From contig JBCBZW010000005.1 in assembly GCA_039815145.1 (NCBI GenBank), forward strand, positions 38,378-102,377: a stretch of DNA of 64,000 nucleotides, read 5' to 3'. Shown one piece after another: positions 56,928-64,000 of this stretch. The notes under the pieces were generated by a model, which worked only from the letters and a program-made list of their open reading frames with translations, did no database searches and was not told the origin of the DNA. This stretch comes from Pseudomonadota bacterium (GTDB lineage: Bacteria > Pseudomonadota > Gammaproteobacteria > Steroidobacterales > JBCBZW01). Position 1 is the stretch's first letter; every line of letters starts with the position of its first letter. The position numbers were made by a program, and so were the translations under genes.

Positions 56928-57362
56928 ATGAGCTGGTGGAGCTGGATCATCCTGGGCGCGGTGCTGCTCGGCGCCGAACTCGCGGCTATCGACGCCGCCT
57001 TTTACCTGGTCTTCGCTGGCGTGGCGGCGATCGCCACCGGGCTCATCGTGCTCGGCGCGATCGTGCCCCTGCCCCCCGCGGCTCAGTGGCTGCTCTTCGC
57101 CACCCTCGCCGTGGCCTCCATGGCGATGCTGCGCGAACGCACCTACCGCCGTTGGCGACCGGAGCCACCGGGCTTCGAAGACGATGCCGAGGGAGAGCAG
57201 GTGCAGCTCGCCGAGCGGGTGGCACCGGGCGAGAGCGGTCGGGCCGAGTGGCGCGGCTCGCACTGGACCGTTCGCAACCGAGGCCAACAACCTATCGAAG
57301 CTGGTAGCTCAGCGCGGATCATTGCCCGCGACGGCACGCTCATCGACGTCGAACCCATCTAG
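56928..57362 (+). CDS. NfeD-family membrane protein
   Basis: The start at 56928 has ACGAGG upstream. The 144-residue protein has two or three membrane helices (WIILGAVLLGAELAAIDAAF, then LIVLGAIVPLPPAAQ) and a small soluble OB-like domain (about 85-140, GRAEWRGSHWTVRNRG). NfeD proteins pair with SPFH proteins of the stomatin family and are thought to shape membrane microdomains or quality control. The gene is 42 bp before the qmcA-like gene, the usual order. The aminoterminal protease domain of long NfeD forms is absent. Confidence 0.88.
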   Translation: MSWWSWIILGAVLLGAELAAIDAAFYLVFAGVAAIATGLIVLGAIVPLPPAAQWLLFATLAVASMAMLRERTYRRWRPEPPGFEDDAEGEQVQLAERVAPGESGRAEWRGSHWTVRNRGQQPIEAGSSARIIARDGTLIDVEPI

Positions 57363-57404
57363 CCTTTCTCGAATCCTGCTTAGTCCCGTAGAACTCAAAA
57401 ATCC

Positions 57405-58448
57405 ATGGACCCCAACATGCTCGACACTGCGACTATCGTAGCGCTCGCCACGGCGGCGCTCGTCATCTTCATCATCGCCAAGACGGCGGTGGTGGTGCCC
57501 CAGCAGAACGCCTTCGTGGTGGAGTCGCTCGGCAAGTACAGCCGCACCCTGAGCGCCGGCTTTCACATCCTGATTCCCTTCATCGAACGCACGGCCTACA
57601 AACACAGCCTGAAAGAGAAGGCCGTCGACATCCCCGAGCAGATCTGCATCACGCGCGACAACGTGCAGGTGGGCGTGGACGGGGTGCTGTACCTGCAGGT
57701 ACTCGATCCGCAACGCGCCTCCTACGGCATCACCGACTACATCTTCGCCATCACCCAGCTGGCGCAAACCACCCTGCGCAGCGAGGTGGGCAAGATCGAT
57801 CTCGACCGCACCTTCGAGGAGCGCGCGATGATCAACTCCGCCGTGGTGCACGAGCTCGACAAGGCCTCCGAGCCCTGGGGTGTGAAGGTGCTGCGCTACG
57901 AGATCAAGAACATCAATCCGCCGGAAGATGTGCTCAATGCAATGGAAAAGCAGATGCGTGCGGAGCGCGAGAAGCGCGCCGTCGTGCTCACCTCCGAGGG
58001 CCAGCGCGACGCTCGCATCAACGAGGCCGAGGGCGACAAGCAGCGCGTGATCAAGGAGTCCGAGGCCTTCAAGGAACAACAGATCAACGAGGCCCAAGGG
58101 CAGGCGGCTGCCATCCTGGCCGTGGCCAACGCCACCGCTGAAGGATTGCGCGAGGTGGCGAGCGCCCTGCGCGAGGAGGGCGGCGAGGCGGCGATGCAGT
58201 TGCGTGTCGCCGAAGACTACATCGACAAGTTCGGCGAACTCGCGAAGGCAGGTAACAGCCTGATCGTCCCCGCCAACCTCACGGATCTGGCCTCGATGGT
58301 GGCGCTGGCCACCACCGTGGCCAAGAAACCCCAGGACCACGGCACCGACACGACAGGCCCCTCAATGCCACCGCCGTCGTCGCCGACGCCAGGCCCTCAG
58401 GGGCCGCTCGGGCGCACGCGCCCCGGTGATGGCCACACCCTCTTCTGA
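57405..58448 (+). CDS. qmcA: SPFH/band 7 protein (QmcA-like)
   Basis: The 347-residue protein has one N-terminal membrane helix (TIVALATAALVIFIIAK), then the SPFH domain with VVVPQQNAFVVESLGKYSRTL, GFHILIPFIERTAYKHSLKE and VDGVLYLQVLDPQRASYGI. A long coiled coil rich in Glu, Lys and Ala (about 185-255) follows. This pattern matches QmcA/YbbK and stomatin, inner-membrane scaffolds that form large oligomeric rings around proteases. The tail is Pro/Thr-rich. It is paired with nfeD and overlaps or abuts the DUF885 gene, so the three may form an operon. Confidence 0.88.
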   Translation: MDPNMLDTATIVALATAALVIFIIAKTAVVVPQQNAFVVESLGKYSRTLSAGFHILIPFIERTAYKHSLKEKAVDIPEQICITRDNVQVGVDGVLYLQVLDPQRASYGITDYIFAITQLAQTTLRSEVGKIDLDRTFEERAMINSAVVHELDKASEPWGVKVLRYEIKNINPPEDVLNAMEKQMRAEREKRAVVLTSEGQRDARINEAEGDKQRVIKESEAFKEQQINEAQGQAAAILAVANATAEGLREVASALREEGGEAAMQLRVAEDYIDKFGELAKAGNSLIVPANLTDLASMVALATTVAKKPQDHGTDTTGPSMPPPSSPTPGPQGPLGRTRPGDGHTLF

Positions 58449-58476
58449 GCCCCCTCCCGGCCAAGGAAAGCCCTCG

Positions 58477-60306
58477 ATGCTGAAGCGACTACTTCTCGGC
58501 GCCGGCGCCCTGCTCGGCCTGGCGTTCATCGCCGTGGTGGCCTTCGGGCTGCACACCTGGCATTCGCGACCGGTCAACATCAACCTGTTCTTCGCTCGCG
58601 AGGCCTTGCAGTTCGCCCTGCAGAGCCCGGAGACCTTGTCCTCTCTGCGCGTGCTCGAGCCGCTCGGCATCCGCGGCCACAACGCGCGCCTGGACGATGC
58701 CAGCCTCGCCGCCGGTGACGCCGCCTTCGCCAAGGCCAGGGCGGCGCGGGAGACGCTCTTGAGCTACCGCGACGATCGCCTCTCAGAGGCGGATCGCATG
58801 TCCAAGCGCATCGCCCTGTCGCTCCTCGACCTCGTGGTGGAGGCGGAGGAGTTTCGCTTCCACAACTTCCCCCTCAACCAGATGTTCGGCGTGCAGAACG
58901 GCTTCCCGAGCTTCATGGAATCGACCCACCAGATCGAGGGCAAGCAGGACGCCCGCGATTACATCACCCGCCTGAACGCGGTGCGACCCAAGTTCGAGCA
59001 GGTGTTTGAGGGCCTCAACCATCGCGAGGACATCGGCGTCCTGCCGCCCCAGTTCGTCATCGACAAGGTGCTGGTGGAGATGCGCAACTTCGTCGCGACG
59101 CCGGCGGGCGAGAACATCCTGATGACCTCCCTGGCCGAGAAGATGGTGGAGGCGGAGCTCGATGAAGCCTTTCAGCAGGAGATCCTCGCGGAGGCTCGGG
59201 CATCGATCGACGAGACGGTCTACCCGGCCTACGAGCGCTTCATCGCCTACTACGAGGGCCTGGATGCGAAGGTCGAGGGCAACAAGGGCGCCTGGAGCCT
59301 ACCTAACGGCGATGCCTACTACCGCCTGGCGCTCAAGTTCTTCACCACCACCGACATGAGCCCGCAGGAGATCCACGAACTCGGGCTGCGCGAGGTCGAT
59401 CGCATTCAGGCGGAGATCCTGACCATCCTCGCCGAGGAAGGCTGGGACGTCGCCGAGGGCTTTGAAGCGGCCATTCGCGCCCTCGCCAAGGACCCCCGCT
59501 TCTACTACGAGGACTCCGACGCGGGCCGCGAGCAGATTCTGGCGGACTACCAGGCGATCATCGACGAGATCTCCGCGGACCTCGGGGATCTCTTCGACAT
59601 CCAGCCCGAAAGCGGCGTGGAGGTGCAACGGGTACCCCTATTCAAGGAACCCACCTCCCCCGGCGCCTACTACAACCCGCCATCGATGGACGGCTCTCGG
59701 CCAGGTGTGTTCTACGCCAACCTCTACGACATCGAGGCCACACCGAAGTACGGCATGCGCACGCTGGCCTACCACGAGGCCGTGCCGGGCCACCACTTCC
59801 AGATCGCCCTGGCCCAGGAGGAAGAGGATCTGCCGTTCTTCCGCCGCCTCCTGCCCTTCACCGCCTACGCGGAAGGCTGGGCCCTGTACGCCGAACGACT
59901 CGCCTACGAGGCCGGCTTTCAGGACGACCCCTACGACAACATCGGACGCCTGCAGGCCGAACTCTTTCGTGCCGTGCGCCTGGTGGTCGACACGGGCATC
60001 CACGCCAAGCGCTGGAGCCGCGAGGCGGCGATCGACTACATGCTGGCCAACACCGGCATGGCCGAGTCCGACGTGGTGGCGGAGATCGAACGCTACTTCG
60101 TGCTGCCCGGTCAGGCGACCTCCTACAAGGTGGGCATGAACCGCATCCTCGCGATGCGCGACCGGGCCCGCACGGCCCTCGGCGAGCGCTTCGACATTCG
60201 AGAGTTCCACAAGGTTGTCCTCACCAACGGCTCCGTGCCGCTGACGATTCTCGAGGAACTCGTGGAGCAATGGATCGAGGAACGCCTGGCGGCTGACCAA
60301 GCCTAG
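58477..60306 (+). CDS. DUF885 family membrane-anchored metallopeptidase-like protein
   Basis: AAGGAA lies eight bases before ATG 58477; an upstream ATG at 58426 overlaps qmcA. The 609-residue protein has an N-terminal membrane anchor or signal (LLLGAGALLGLAFIAVVAFG), so it is probably periplasmic. The DUF885 hallmark is YHEAVPGHHFQIAL, a thermolysin-like HExxxGH zinc signature, followed about 40 residues later by AYAEGWALYAERL with the third ligand. Peptide cleavage is presumed but unproven for most members. The C-terminal half is helical. It follows the nfeD-qmcA pair closely. Confidence 0.85.
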   Translation: MLKRLLLGAGALLGLAFIAVVAFGLHTWHSRPVNINLFFAREALQFALQSPETLSSLRVLEPLGIRGHNARLDDASLAAGDAAFAKARAARETLLSYRDDRLSEADRMSKRIALSLLDLVVEAEEFRFHNFPLNQMFGVQNGFPSFMESTHQIEGKQDARDYITRLNAVRPKFEQVFEGLNHREDIGVLPPQFVIDKVLVEMRNFVATPAGENILMTSLAEKMVEAELDEAFQQEILAEARASIDETVYPAYERFIAYYEGLDAKVEGNKGAWSLPNGDAYYRLALKFFTTTDMSPQEIHELGLREVDRIQAEILTILAEEGWDVAEGFEAAIRALAKDPRFYYEDSDAGREQILADYQAIIDEISADLGDLFDIQPESGVEVQRVPLFKEPTSPGAYYNPPSMDGSRPGVFYANLYDIEATPKYGMRTLAYHEAVPGHHFQIALAQEEEDLPFFRRLLPFTAYAEGWALYAERLAYEAGFQDDPYDNIGRLQAELFRAVRLVVDTGIHAKRWSREAAIDYMLANTGMAESDVVAEIERYFVLPGQATSYKVGMNRILAMRDRARTALGERFDIREFHKVVLTNGSVPLTILEELVEQWIEERLAADQA

Positions 60307-60330
60307 ACCTCGCTCGCCGTGCGCGACCGC

Positions 60331-60816
60331 CTACGCGGCGAAGCGTACGGCGAGAAACACGCCGATCATGCTCATGGCGATGATGAGGTTGCCGACGGCG
60401 CCGAGGAATACGCCGATCACGGCGCCCACGCCCACCTTACCCGCACGTAAGGCATCAGAGCGGGTCAGCAACTCTCCCACCACGGCACCGATGAACGGCC
60501 CCAGCAGCAAGCCGATGGGGAAGAAGAAGACCCCGGCGAAGGTGCCGATCGCCGCCCCCAGCAACCCGGCGCGCGAGGCGCCCATGCGCCCCGCCCCGAG
60601 CACGCTGGCGACGTAGTCCACCACGAAGGTAAGCAGGGTCAGCGCCACCAGCACGCCGAGCGTGCCCACGCCGACGTAAGCAAACTGCTCCGCCCACGCG
60701 ACCAGCACCAGGCCCGCCAAGATCAACGGCGACCCCGGCAACAGAGGAAAGACCACACCTGCGAGCCCCGCGACCACGCAGATGGCGCCGAGCACGATCA
60801 GCGCAATGCTCAGCAC
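60331..60816 (-). CDS. DUF456 family membrane protein
   Basis: A 161-residue, highly hydrophobic protein with four to five membrane helices and glycine-rich turns (FPLLPGSPLILAG, GAAIGTFAGVFFFPIG, LLGPFIGAVVGELL), which is the DUF456 pattern. The start is GTG with AGGTGA upstream. The family is of unknown function. It follows the toxin-23-like gene on the same strand with an 18-bp gap, so the two may be cotranscribed. It converges with the DUF885 gene. Confidence 0.75.
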   Translation of the reverse strand: MLSIALIVLGAICVVAGLAGVVFPLLPGSPLILAGLVLVAWAEQFAYVGVGTLGVLVALTLLTFVVDYVASVLGAGRMGASRAGLLGAAIGTFAGVFFFPIGLLLGPFIGAVVGELLTRSDALRAGKVGVGAVIGVFLGAVGNLIIAMSMIGVFLAVRFAA

Positions 60817-60834
60817 AAGGTCACCTGTGCGGCC

Positions 60835-61767
60835 TCAAGGATAGAGTGATTGCCCATTGTTGGTTCCAAAGATGAGGTAGGGGCGCGCCCGCGCATCCTC
60901 GCGCAAGGGGACGTGGGGGTTGTAGATGATATCGTGGAAGCGGTTTTGCACCACCTGACGAATACCTTCGCTGCTCCATCCAAGGCGCAGCTGCAACGCA
61001 TCGAGGCCCAGGGCCTTGGCAACCCCGTCCCCATCGGCCAGGTCCATACCGCGCACGCCGACCCACGCGTTAGCGATCGAGCGATCAGCGGCGGTGACGG
61101 GGCTGCCATCCGGGCGCACCATCGCGTACTCCCCGTGCTGGCCCGCGGCGGTCGGCCCCGGGGGGAGCACCGCGCCCTCTTCCACATCCCCCGTGAAGAC
61201 GTTGAAGCCGATCACGTAGCGCACCTGCTCCTCGGCCCGATAGGCGATCTCCAGGCCCCCGGTGCGAAAGCGATCGCCGCGGTCGGCGAGGAAGCGGATC
61301 AAGCCGAAGTCGTTCTCGTAACGCACGCTCACATCGCCCACGGAGAAGGCGACGCCACGCACGCGCTGGGAGGTGCCGTAGGTGTCCCGGTACAGCACCG
61401 AGTACAAGCTGAAGCTGTGGCGAGCAGTGGTGTTGTTGGCACCCAGGGACCAGTCCCGCGACCCGTCGCGCTCGAGCTGACCGCCCAAGCCCTGCGTGAG
61501 GCCCACGACCAGCTGCCGCTCCCGCCCGGCCGCCCGCGTCTCGATGTGGCTGAAGGTGCGGAAGAGCGAGAGGGTGAGTTGCAGCTCGGTGTCCGTCCCA
61601 TCGGCGCGCGCGAAAGTGCCCGCGGTGGCACCGAGTCGGTTGCCCTGGGTGCCGAACTGATAGCTCAGTCCGAGGCGTGCCCGGGCCTCGACGCCATCGG
61701 CCGACGCCGCGCTCACCCAGAGCATCATCATCAGCGGCAACGCTACGCCCGCTCGCCCAGCACCCAT
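60835..61767 (-). CDS. Exported protein resembling the polymorphic toxin type 23 domain family
   Basis: The start at 61767 (MGAGRAGVAL) puts a signal peptide (LPLMMMLWVSAASA) at the N-terminus; longer frames add low-quality sequence. The 310-residue product is beta-rich: GLSYQFGTQGNRLGA, VSVRYENDF, DRFRTGGLEI, VIGFNVFTGD and, at the end, LRLGWSSEGIRQVVQNRFHD. This order (YENDF, DRxRTGxxEI, GFNxFTGD, VQNRFHD) is what I recall for the domain called polymorphic toxin type 23. In that family toxicity is not well established, and the pattern also suits an outer-membrane barrel. No immunity gene is obvious; DUF456 follows. Moderate confidence in family, low in function. Confidence 0.5.
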   Translation of the reverse strand: MGAGRAGVALPLMMMLWVSAASADGVEARARLGLSYQFGTQGNRLGATAGTFARADGTDTELQLTLSLFRTFSHIETRAAGRERQLVVGLTQGLGGQLERDGSRDWSLGANNTTARHSFSLYSVLYRDTYGTSQRVRGVAFSVGDVSVRYENDFGLIRFLADRGDRFRTGGLEIAYRAEEQVRYVIGFNVFTGDVEEGAVLPPGPTAAGQHGEYAMVRPDGSPVTAADRSIANAWVGVRGMDLADGDGVAKALGLDALQLRLGWSSEGIRQVVQNRFHDIIYNPHVPLREDARARPYLIFGTNNGQSLYP

Positions 61768-61870
61768 CGATCCATCCGTGGCCCTTAGCCCCTTCACGAG
61801 CATACGCGAAGGACCGCCCGCGGCGAGCCCTCGGTGTACACTTGCCCGGCTGGTTTGCCGTGACGCTCCG

Positions 61871-62563
61871 ATGCACGTACTGCTCTTCCTACTCGTCGTC
61901 TTCGCCATATCCCTCGGCCCGGGCCTGTGGGTGCGTTCGGTGATGCGCAAGTACGCCGAACCCGAAGACCGCTACCGCTTCAGCGGTGGCCAGATCGCCA
62001 GACGCCTCCTGGACGAGGCCGGTCTCAGCGCGGTCGCGGTCGAAGCGGCTCCCGCGGGCGCCGATCACTACGACCCCACGAGCCGCACCGTGCGCCTGGA
62101 CCCCAAGCATCTCGACGGCAGGTCCCTGGCCGCCGTCACCATCGCCGCCCACGAGGTCGGCCACGCCATCCAGCACCAGCAGCGCTTCGCCCCGCTCACC
62201 TGGCGCACGCGCTTGGTGGTGCTCGTGCGCCCCCTGGAGCAGCTCGGCGCCGGGGTGCTCATCGCCTCTCCTTTCCTGGCTGCGCTGACGCGCGCGCCCT
62301 CGATTGCCGGACTCACCCTGTTGATCGGCCTCTCGACGCTCCTGCTCGGCGTGCTCGTGCACGCGGCCACCTTGCCCACGGAATTCGATGCGAGCTTCCG
62401 ACGCGCCCTGCCCATGCTCACCCAGAAGGGGCTGCTGATTCGCGGTGATGAACCCCACGCACGACGCCTGCTCACGGCCGCCGCCCTGACGTACGTGTCG
62501 GCCGCTTTGATGAGCCTACTCAACATCGGGCGCTGGTTCGCGATATTGCGCCGGGGCATCTAA
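61871..62563 (+). CDS. YugP-family zinc-dependent membrane metallopeptidase
   Basis: ATG 61871 is preferred to an upstream start at 61778 that overlaps the divergent gene. The 230-residue protein has an N-terminal membrane helix (VLLFLLVVFAISLGPGLW), the zinc motif in IAAHEVGHAIQHQQ, and three more hydrophobic segments. The YDPTSRTVRLDP and TLPTEFDASFRRALPML stretches also fit the YugP/Zn_peptidase_2 family, which is inner-membrane and of unknown substrate. The gene is divergent from the toxin-23-like gene and 23 bp before the DUF1801 gene. Confidence 0.82.
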   Translation: MHVLLFLLVVFAISLGPGLWVRSVMRKYAEPEDRYRFSGGQIARRLLDEAGLSAVAVEAAPAGADHYDPTSRTVRLDPKHLDGRSLAAVTIAAHEVGHAIQHQQRFAPLTWRTRLVVLVRPLEQLGAGVLIASPFLAALTRAPSIAGLTLLIGLSTLLLGVLVHAATLPTEFDASFRRALPMLTQKGLLIRGDEPHARRLLTAAALTYVSAALMSLLNIGRWFAILRRGI

Positions 62564-62586
62564 CCCATGCCCGAGCCATCACCGTC

Positions 62587-63018
62587 ATGACCGTACGCGA
62601 ACCCGCGGAACACCTACTCGAGAAGCTGCGCGACTACCCGAACGAGGTCGCTGAGCACGCGCTAGCGGCGCGAGCGATGCTGCTGGGCCACGTGCCCGAC
62701 TGCTGGGAGCTGCTCTACCATCGCCGCGTGTTGTCGACCGCTTTCAGCCTCACCGGCGCGTTGCGCGACGCCTTCTGCCACGTCGCCGTCTACCAAGCGC
62801 ACGCCAACCTCGGCTTCAACCGCGGCGCCGAACTGGACGATCCCGAGGAACTGCTGCTCGGCACGGGCAAGTTGATCCGGCACGTACGCTTGAGCGAGCA
62901 ACTCCCTATGCATCACGACGCCGTGACGCACCTCGTGGAGCAAGCGATCGACCTCAGCATGAAGCGCCTTCGCGAACGCGACGGTACGCCGACCCGCGGC
63001 ACCCTGCTCGTCAAGTAG
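62587..63018 (+). CDS. DUF1801/YdhG-like protein
   Basis: A 143-residue soluble protein. VAVYQAHANLGFNRGAELDD followed by PEELLLGTGKLIRHVRL matches the DUF1801 core (conserved NLGFxRGAxLxDPxxLLxGTGKxxRHVxI). The fold is YdhG-like and of unknown function. The N-terminal half has no additional motif. It lies 23 bp after the peptidase gene and may be cotranscribed. Function is not inferred. Confidence 0.7.
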   Translation: MTVREPAEHLLEKLRDYPNEVAEHALAARAMLLGHVPDCWELLYHRRVLSTAFSLTGALRDAFCHVAVYQAHANLGFNRGAELDDPEELLLGTGKLIRHVRLSEQLPMHHDAVTHLVEQAIDLSMKRLRERDGTPTRGTLLVK

Positions 63019-63284
63019 CCCGCCGCCCGCGAGCCCCCACGACCGATCACAAATACTAGGTGACGCCACCACTGGGCTCGCCCACGGCGCTCCCAACTCC
63101 TGATGGACTGCAGCACCCAGACGCACTTTGCCGCAGCGCACCGCGCCCGACCGGCCAGACCGCCGACGCCCCGCCCGATGACCGCCTAACCGCAATACGC
63201 AGTTACCGCAGAGCGACAAACCAGCAATAATTCGGAGACGGCGTTATTATGGATTCCGAAAGACGATGAATTCAGGAAGAAGGC

Positions 63285-63815
63285 GTGAGCGAGCGACCGC
63301 ATTTAGTGATCTGCATGGGTATGGCCGGCAGCGGCAAGGCCGCCCTGGCCCGCGCCATCGCCGAGCGCTTCGAGCTGATCATGCTGGATGCCAACGATTT
63401 CCAGCCCGCGTCCAACCGACTGAAGCTGGCTGGCGGCATGTCGCTCACGGAGGCGGACCGTAAGCCGTGGCTGGATGCCGTCTGTCGCCGCCTTGATCAC
63501 CTCGCCATCGCCAGACGCAGCTGCGTCTTAGCGCATAGCGCCCTGCATCGCGAAGACCGCGATAGGCTCCGATCGCAGCGCTTTCGCGTGTCTTTCGTGA
63601 ATTTGCTCGCGAGCAGAGCCGTACTCAACGACCGCCTGACCGGGCGCAAAGCGCATTACTTTCCGCGCAAGCTGCTGAACACGCAGTTCGATGCACTGCA
63701 ATCGCCGCTGGTGGAAGCGGACGTGTTCCCCATGGATGCGACGCTCTCGCCCGAGGCCCTGGCTGAACGGGTGACACCGCTCTTCGAGCACTCCGTAGCG
63801 GCGATCAACGCCTAG
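63285..63815 (+). CDS. Gluconokinase-like P-loop kinase with altered Walker A
   Basis: GTG start with AGGAAG upstream; 176 residues. The order of motifs follows GntK gluconokinase: MGMAGSGKAALARAI (P-loop), MLDANDFQPASNRLKL, LTEADRKPWLDAV, LAHSALHREDRDRL, HYFPRKLLNTQFDALQSP and EADVFPMD. GntK makes 6-phosphogluconate from gluconate and ATP. Two unusual points: the P-loop Ser/Thr, which helps bind Mg-ATP, is Ala (GSGKA), and LDGDDFHP is LDANDFQP. It may have reduced or changed activity. No gluconate transporter or Entner-Doudoroff gene is near. It stands alone, 266 bp after the DUF1801 gene. Confidence 0.65.
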   Translation: MSERPHLVICMGMAGSGKAALARAIAERFELIMLDANDFQPASNRLKLAGGMSLTEADRKPWLDAVCRRLDHLAIARRSCVLAHSALHREDRDRLRSQRFRVSFVNLLASRAVLNDRLTGRKAHYFPRKLLNTQFDALQSPLVEADVFPMDATLSPEALAERVTPLFEHSVAAINA

Positions 63816-63953
63816 CATCACCGTCTGGATCGACTGACTGAATCGCGACTGCACTTTCTGCGTTCGCGGCGCAGCACTCCGCCCGGCGACTACATCGTCG
63901 TTGGCTAGTGAGAACGAGGAAAGAGGCGAACGAGGGCACACCTAGGTGCGAGA

Positions 63954-64000
63954 TGGTGCCGAGGGGCGGATTCGAACCGCCGACCTACTGATTACGAATC
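63954..64000 (-). tRNA. tRNA-Thr (CGT anticodon), 3' part
   Basis: The reverse complement reads, from the window edge, ATTCGTAAT (anticodon loop, anticodon CGT), a variable region, T-arm GGCGG-TTCGAAT-CCGCC and the 3' acceptor CTCGGC followed by encoded ACCA. The anticodon loop is identical to that of E. coli tRNA-Thr(CGT). The 5' acceptor and D-arm lie beyond the window. Confidence 0.85.

Noticed and set aside
63816..63953. Attachment site or integrase next to the tRNA-Thr gene
   Set aside because: No integrase or repeated tRNA end is visible inside the window; the other flank is outside it.

Overview
The window is 64 kb of GC-rich DNA from what looks like a free-living, aerobic gammaproteobacterium. 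The pointers are a HisF-HisIE order, a FadH-type dienoyl-CoA reductase, PurT, an NfeD-QmcA pair, tandem-domain UspE-like protein, a tRNA-Thr(CGT) close to the enterobacterial form, and dense c-di-GMP and two-component signalling. I could not fix a genus. I see no phage, transposase, rRNA or CRISPR array. Coding density is high, and the opposite strands carry many long but spurious ORFs.

Layout. 1-2.9 kb: end of a his operon (hisF tail, hisIE), then convergent fadH. 3-5.9 kb: an EAL protein and a REC-GGDEF-EAL protein with a CRP-like site between them. 5.9-9.8 kb: a predicted nucleotidyltransferase, purT with a perfect CRP-like site, and folD. 9.8-10.8 kb: a palindromic MITE-like element, a TetR regulator with its operator, and a 36-codon membrane peptide behind a second operator. 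11-14.7 kb: a REC-PAS-GGDEF-EAL protein and a UspE-like protein. 14.7-17 kb: a second palindromic element, a PIN/RHH toxin-antitoxin pair and a photolyase. 17-23.6 kb: a secreted subtilase with GYTWSx repeats, MscS channel, ABC exporter and a secreted hypothetical. 23.8-36.8 kb: a signalling block with two more GGDEF proteins around a Na+/H+ antiporter, a CheB-CheR-PAS-kinase fusion, two further kinases and two single receivers. 36.9-37.8 kb: a fatty-acid desaturase. 37.9-54.8 kb: a block of very large exported proteins (four FG-GAP/UnbV propellers, a propeller-dihaem cytochrome c and a seven-Fn3/propeller/carboxylesterase fusion). 55-64 kb: a lone receiver, a cysteine-repeat secreted protein, nfeD-qmcA-DUF885, DUF456, a toxin-23-like barrel protein, a YugP-type peptidase, DUF1801, a gluconokinase-like gene and the 3' half of a tRNA-Thr gene.

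How it may work together. Five c-di-GMP enzymes lie within 27 kb. Two of them have CRP-like palindromes upstream, as do purT and a lone receiver, which suggests a cAMP receptor protein ties carbon status to c-di-GMP and phosphorelay output. At least one, and probably two, of the EAL domains are catalytically dead. The exported block (37.9-54.8 kb) is the best candidate for something undescribed: seven DxDxDG repeats in each of four UnbV proteins, a haem-bearing propeller and a giant esterase fusion, with a long perfect palindrome related to the TetR operators seen at 9.98 and 10.69 kb. Its function cannot be read from the sequence. All functional assignments rest on motif recognition by eye; no search was run.
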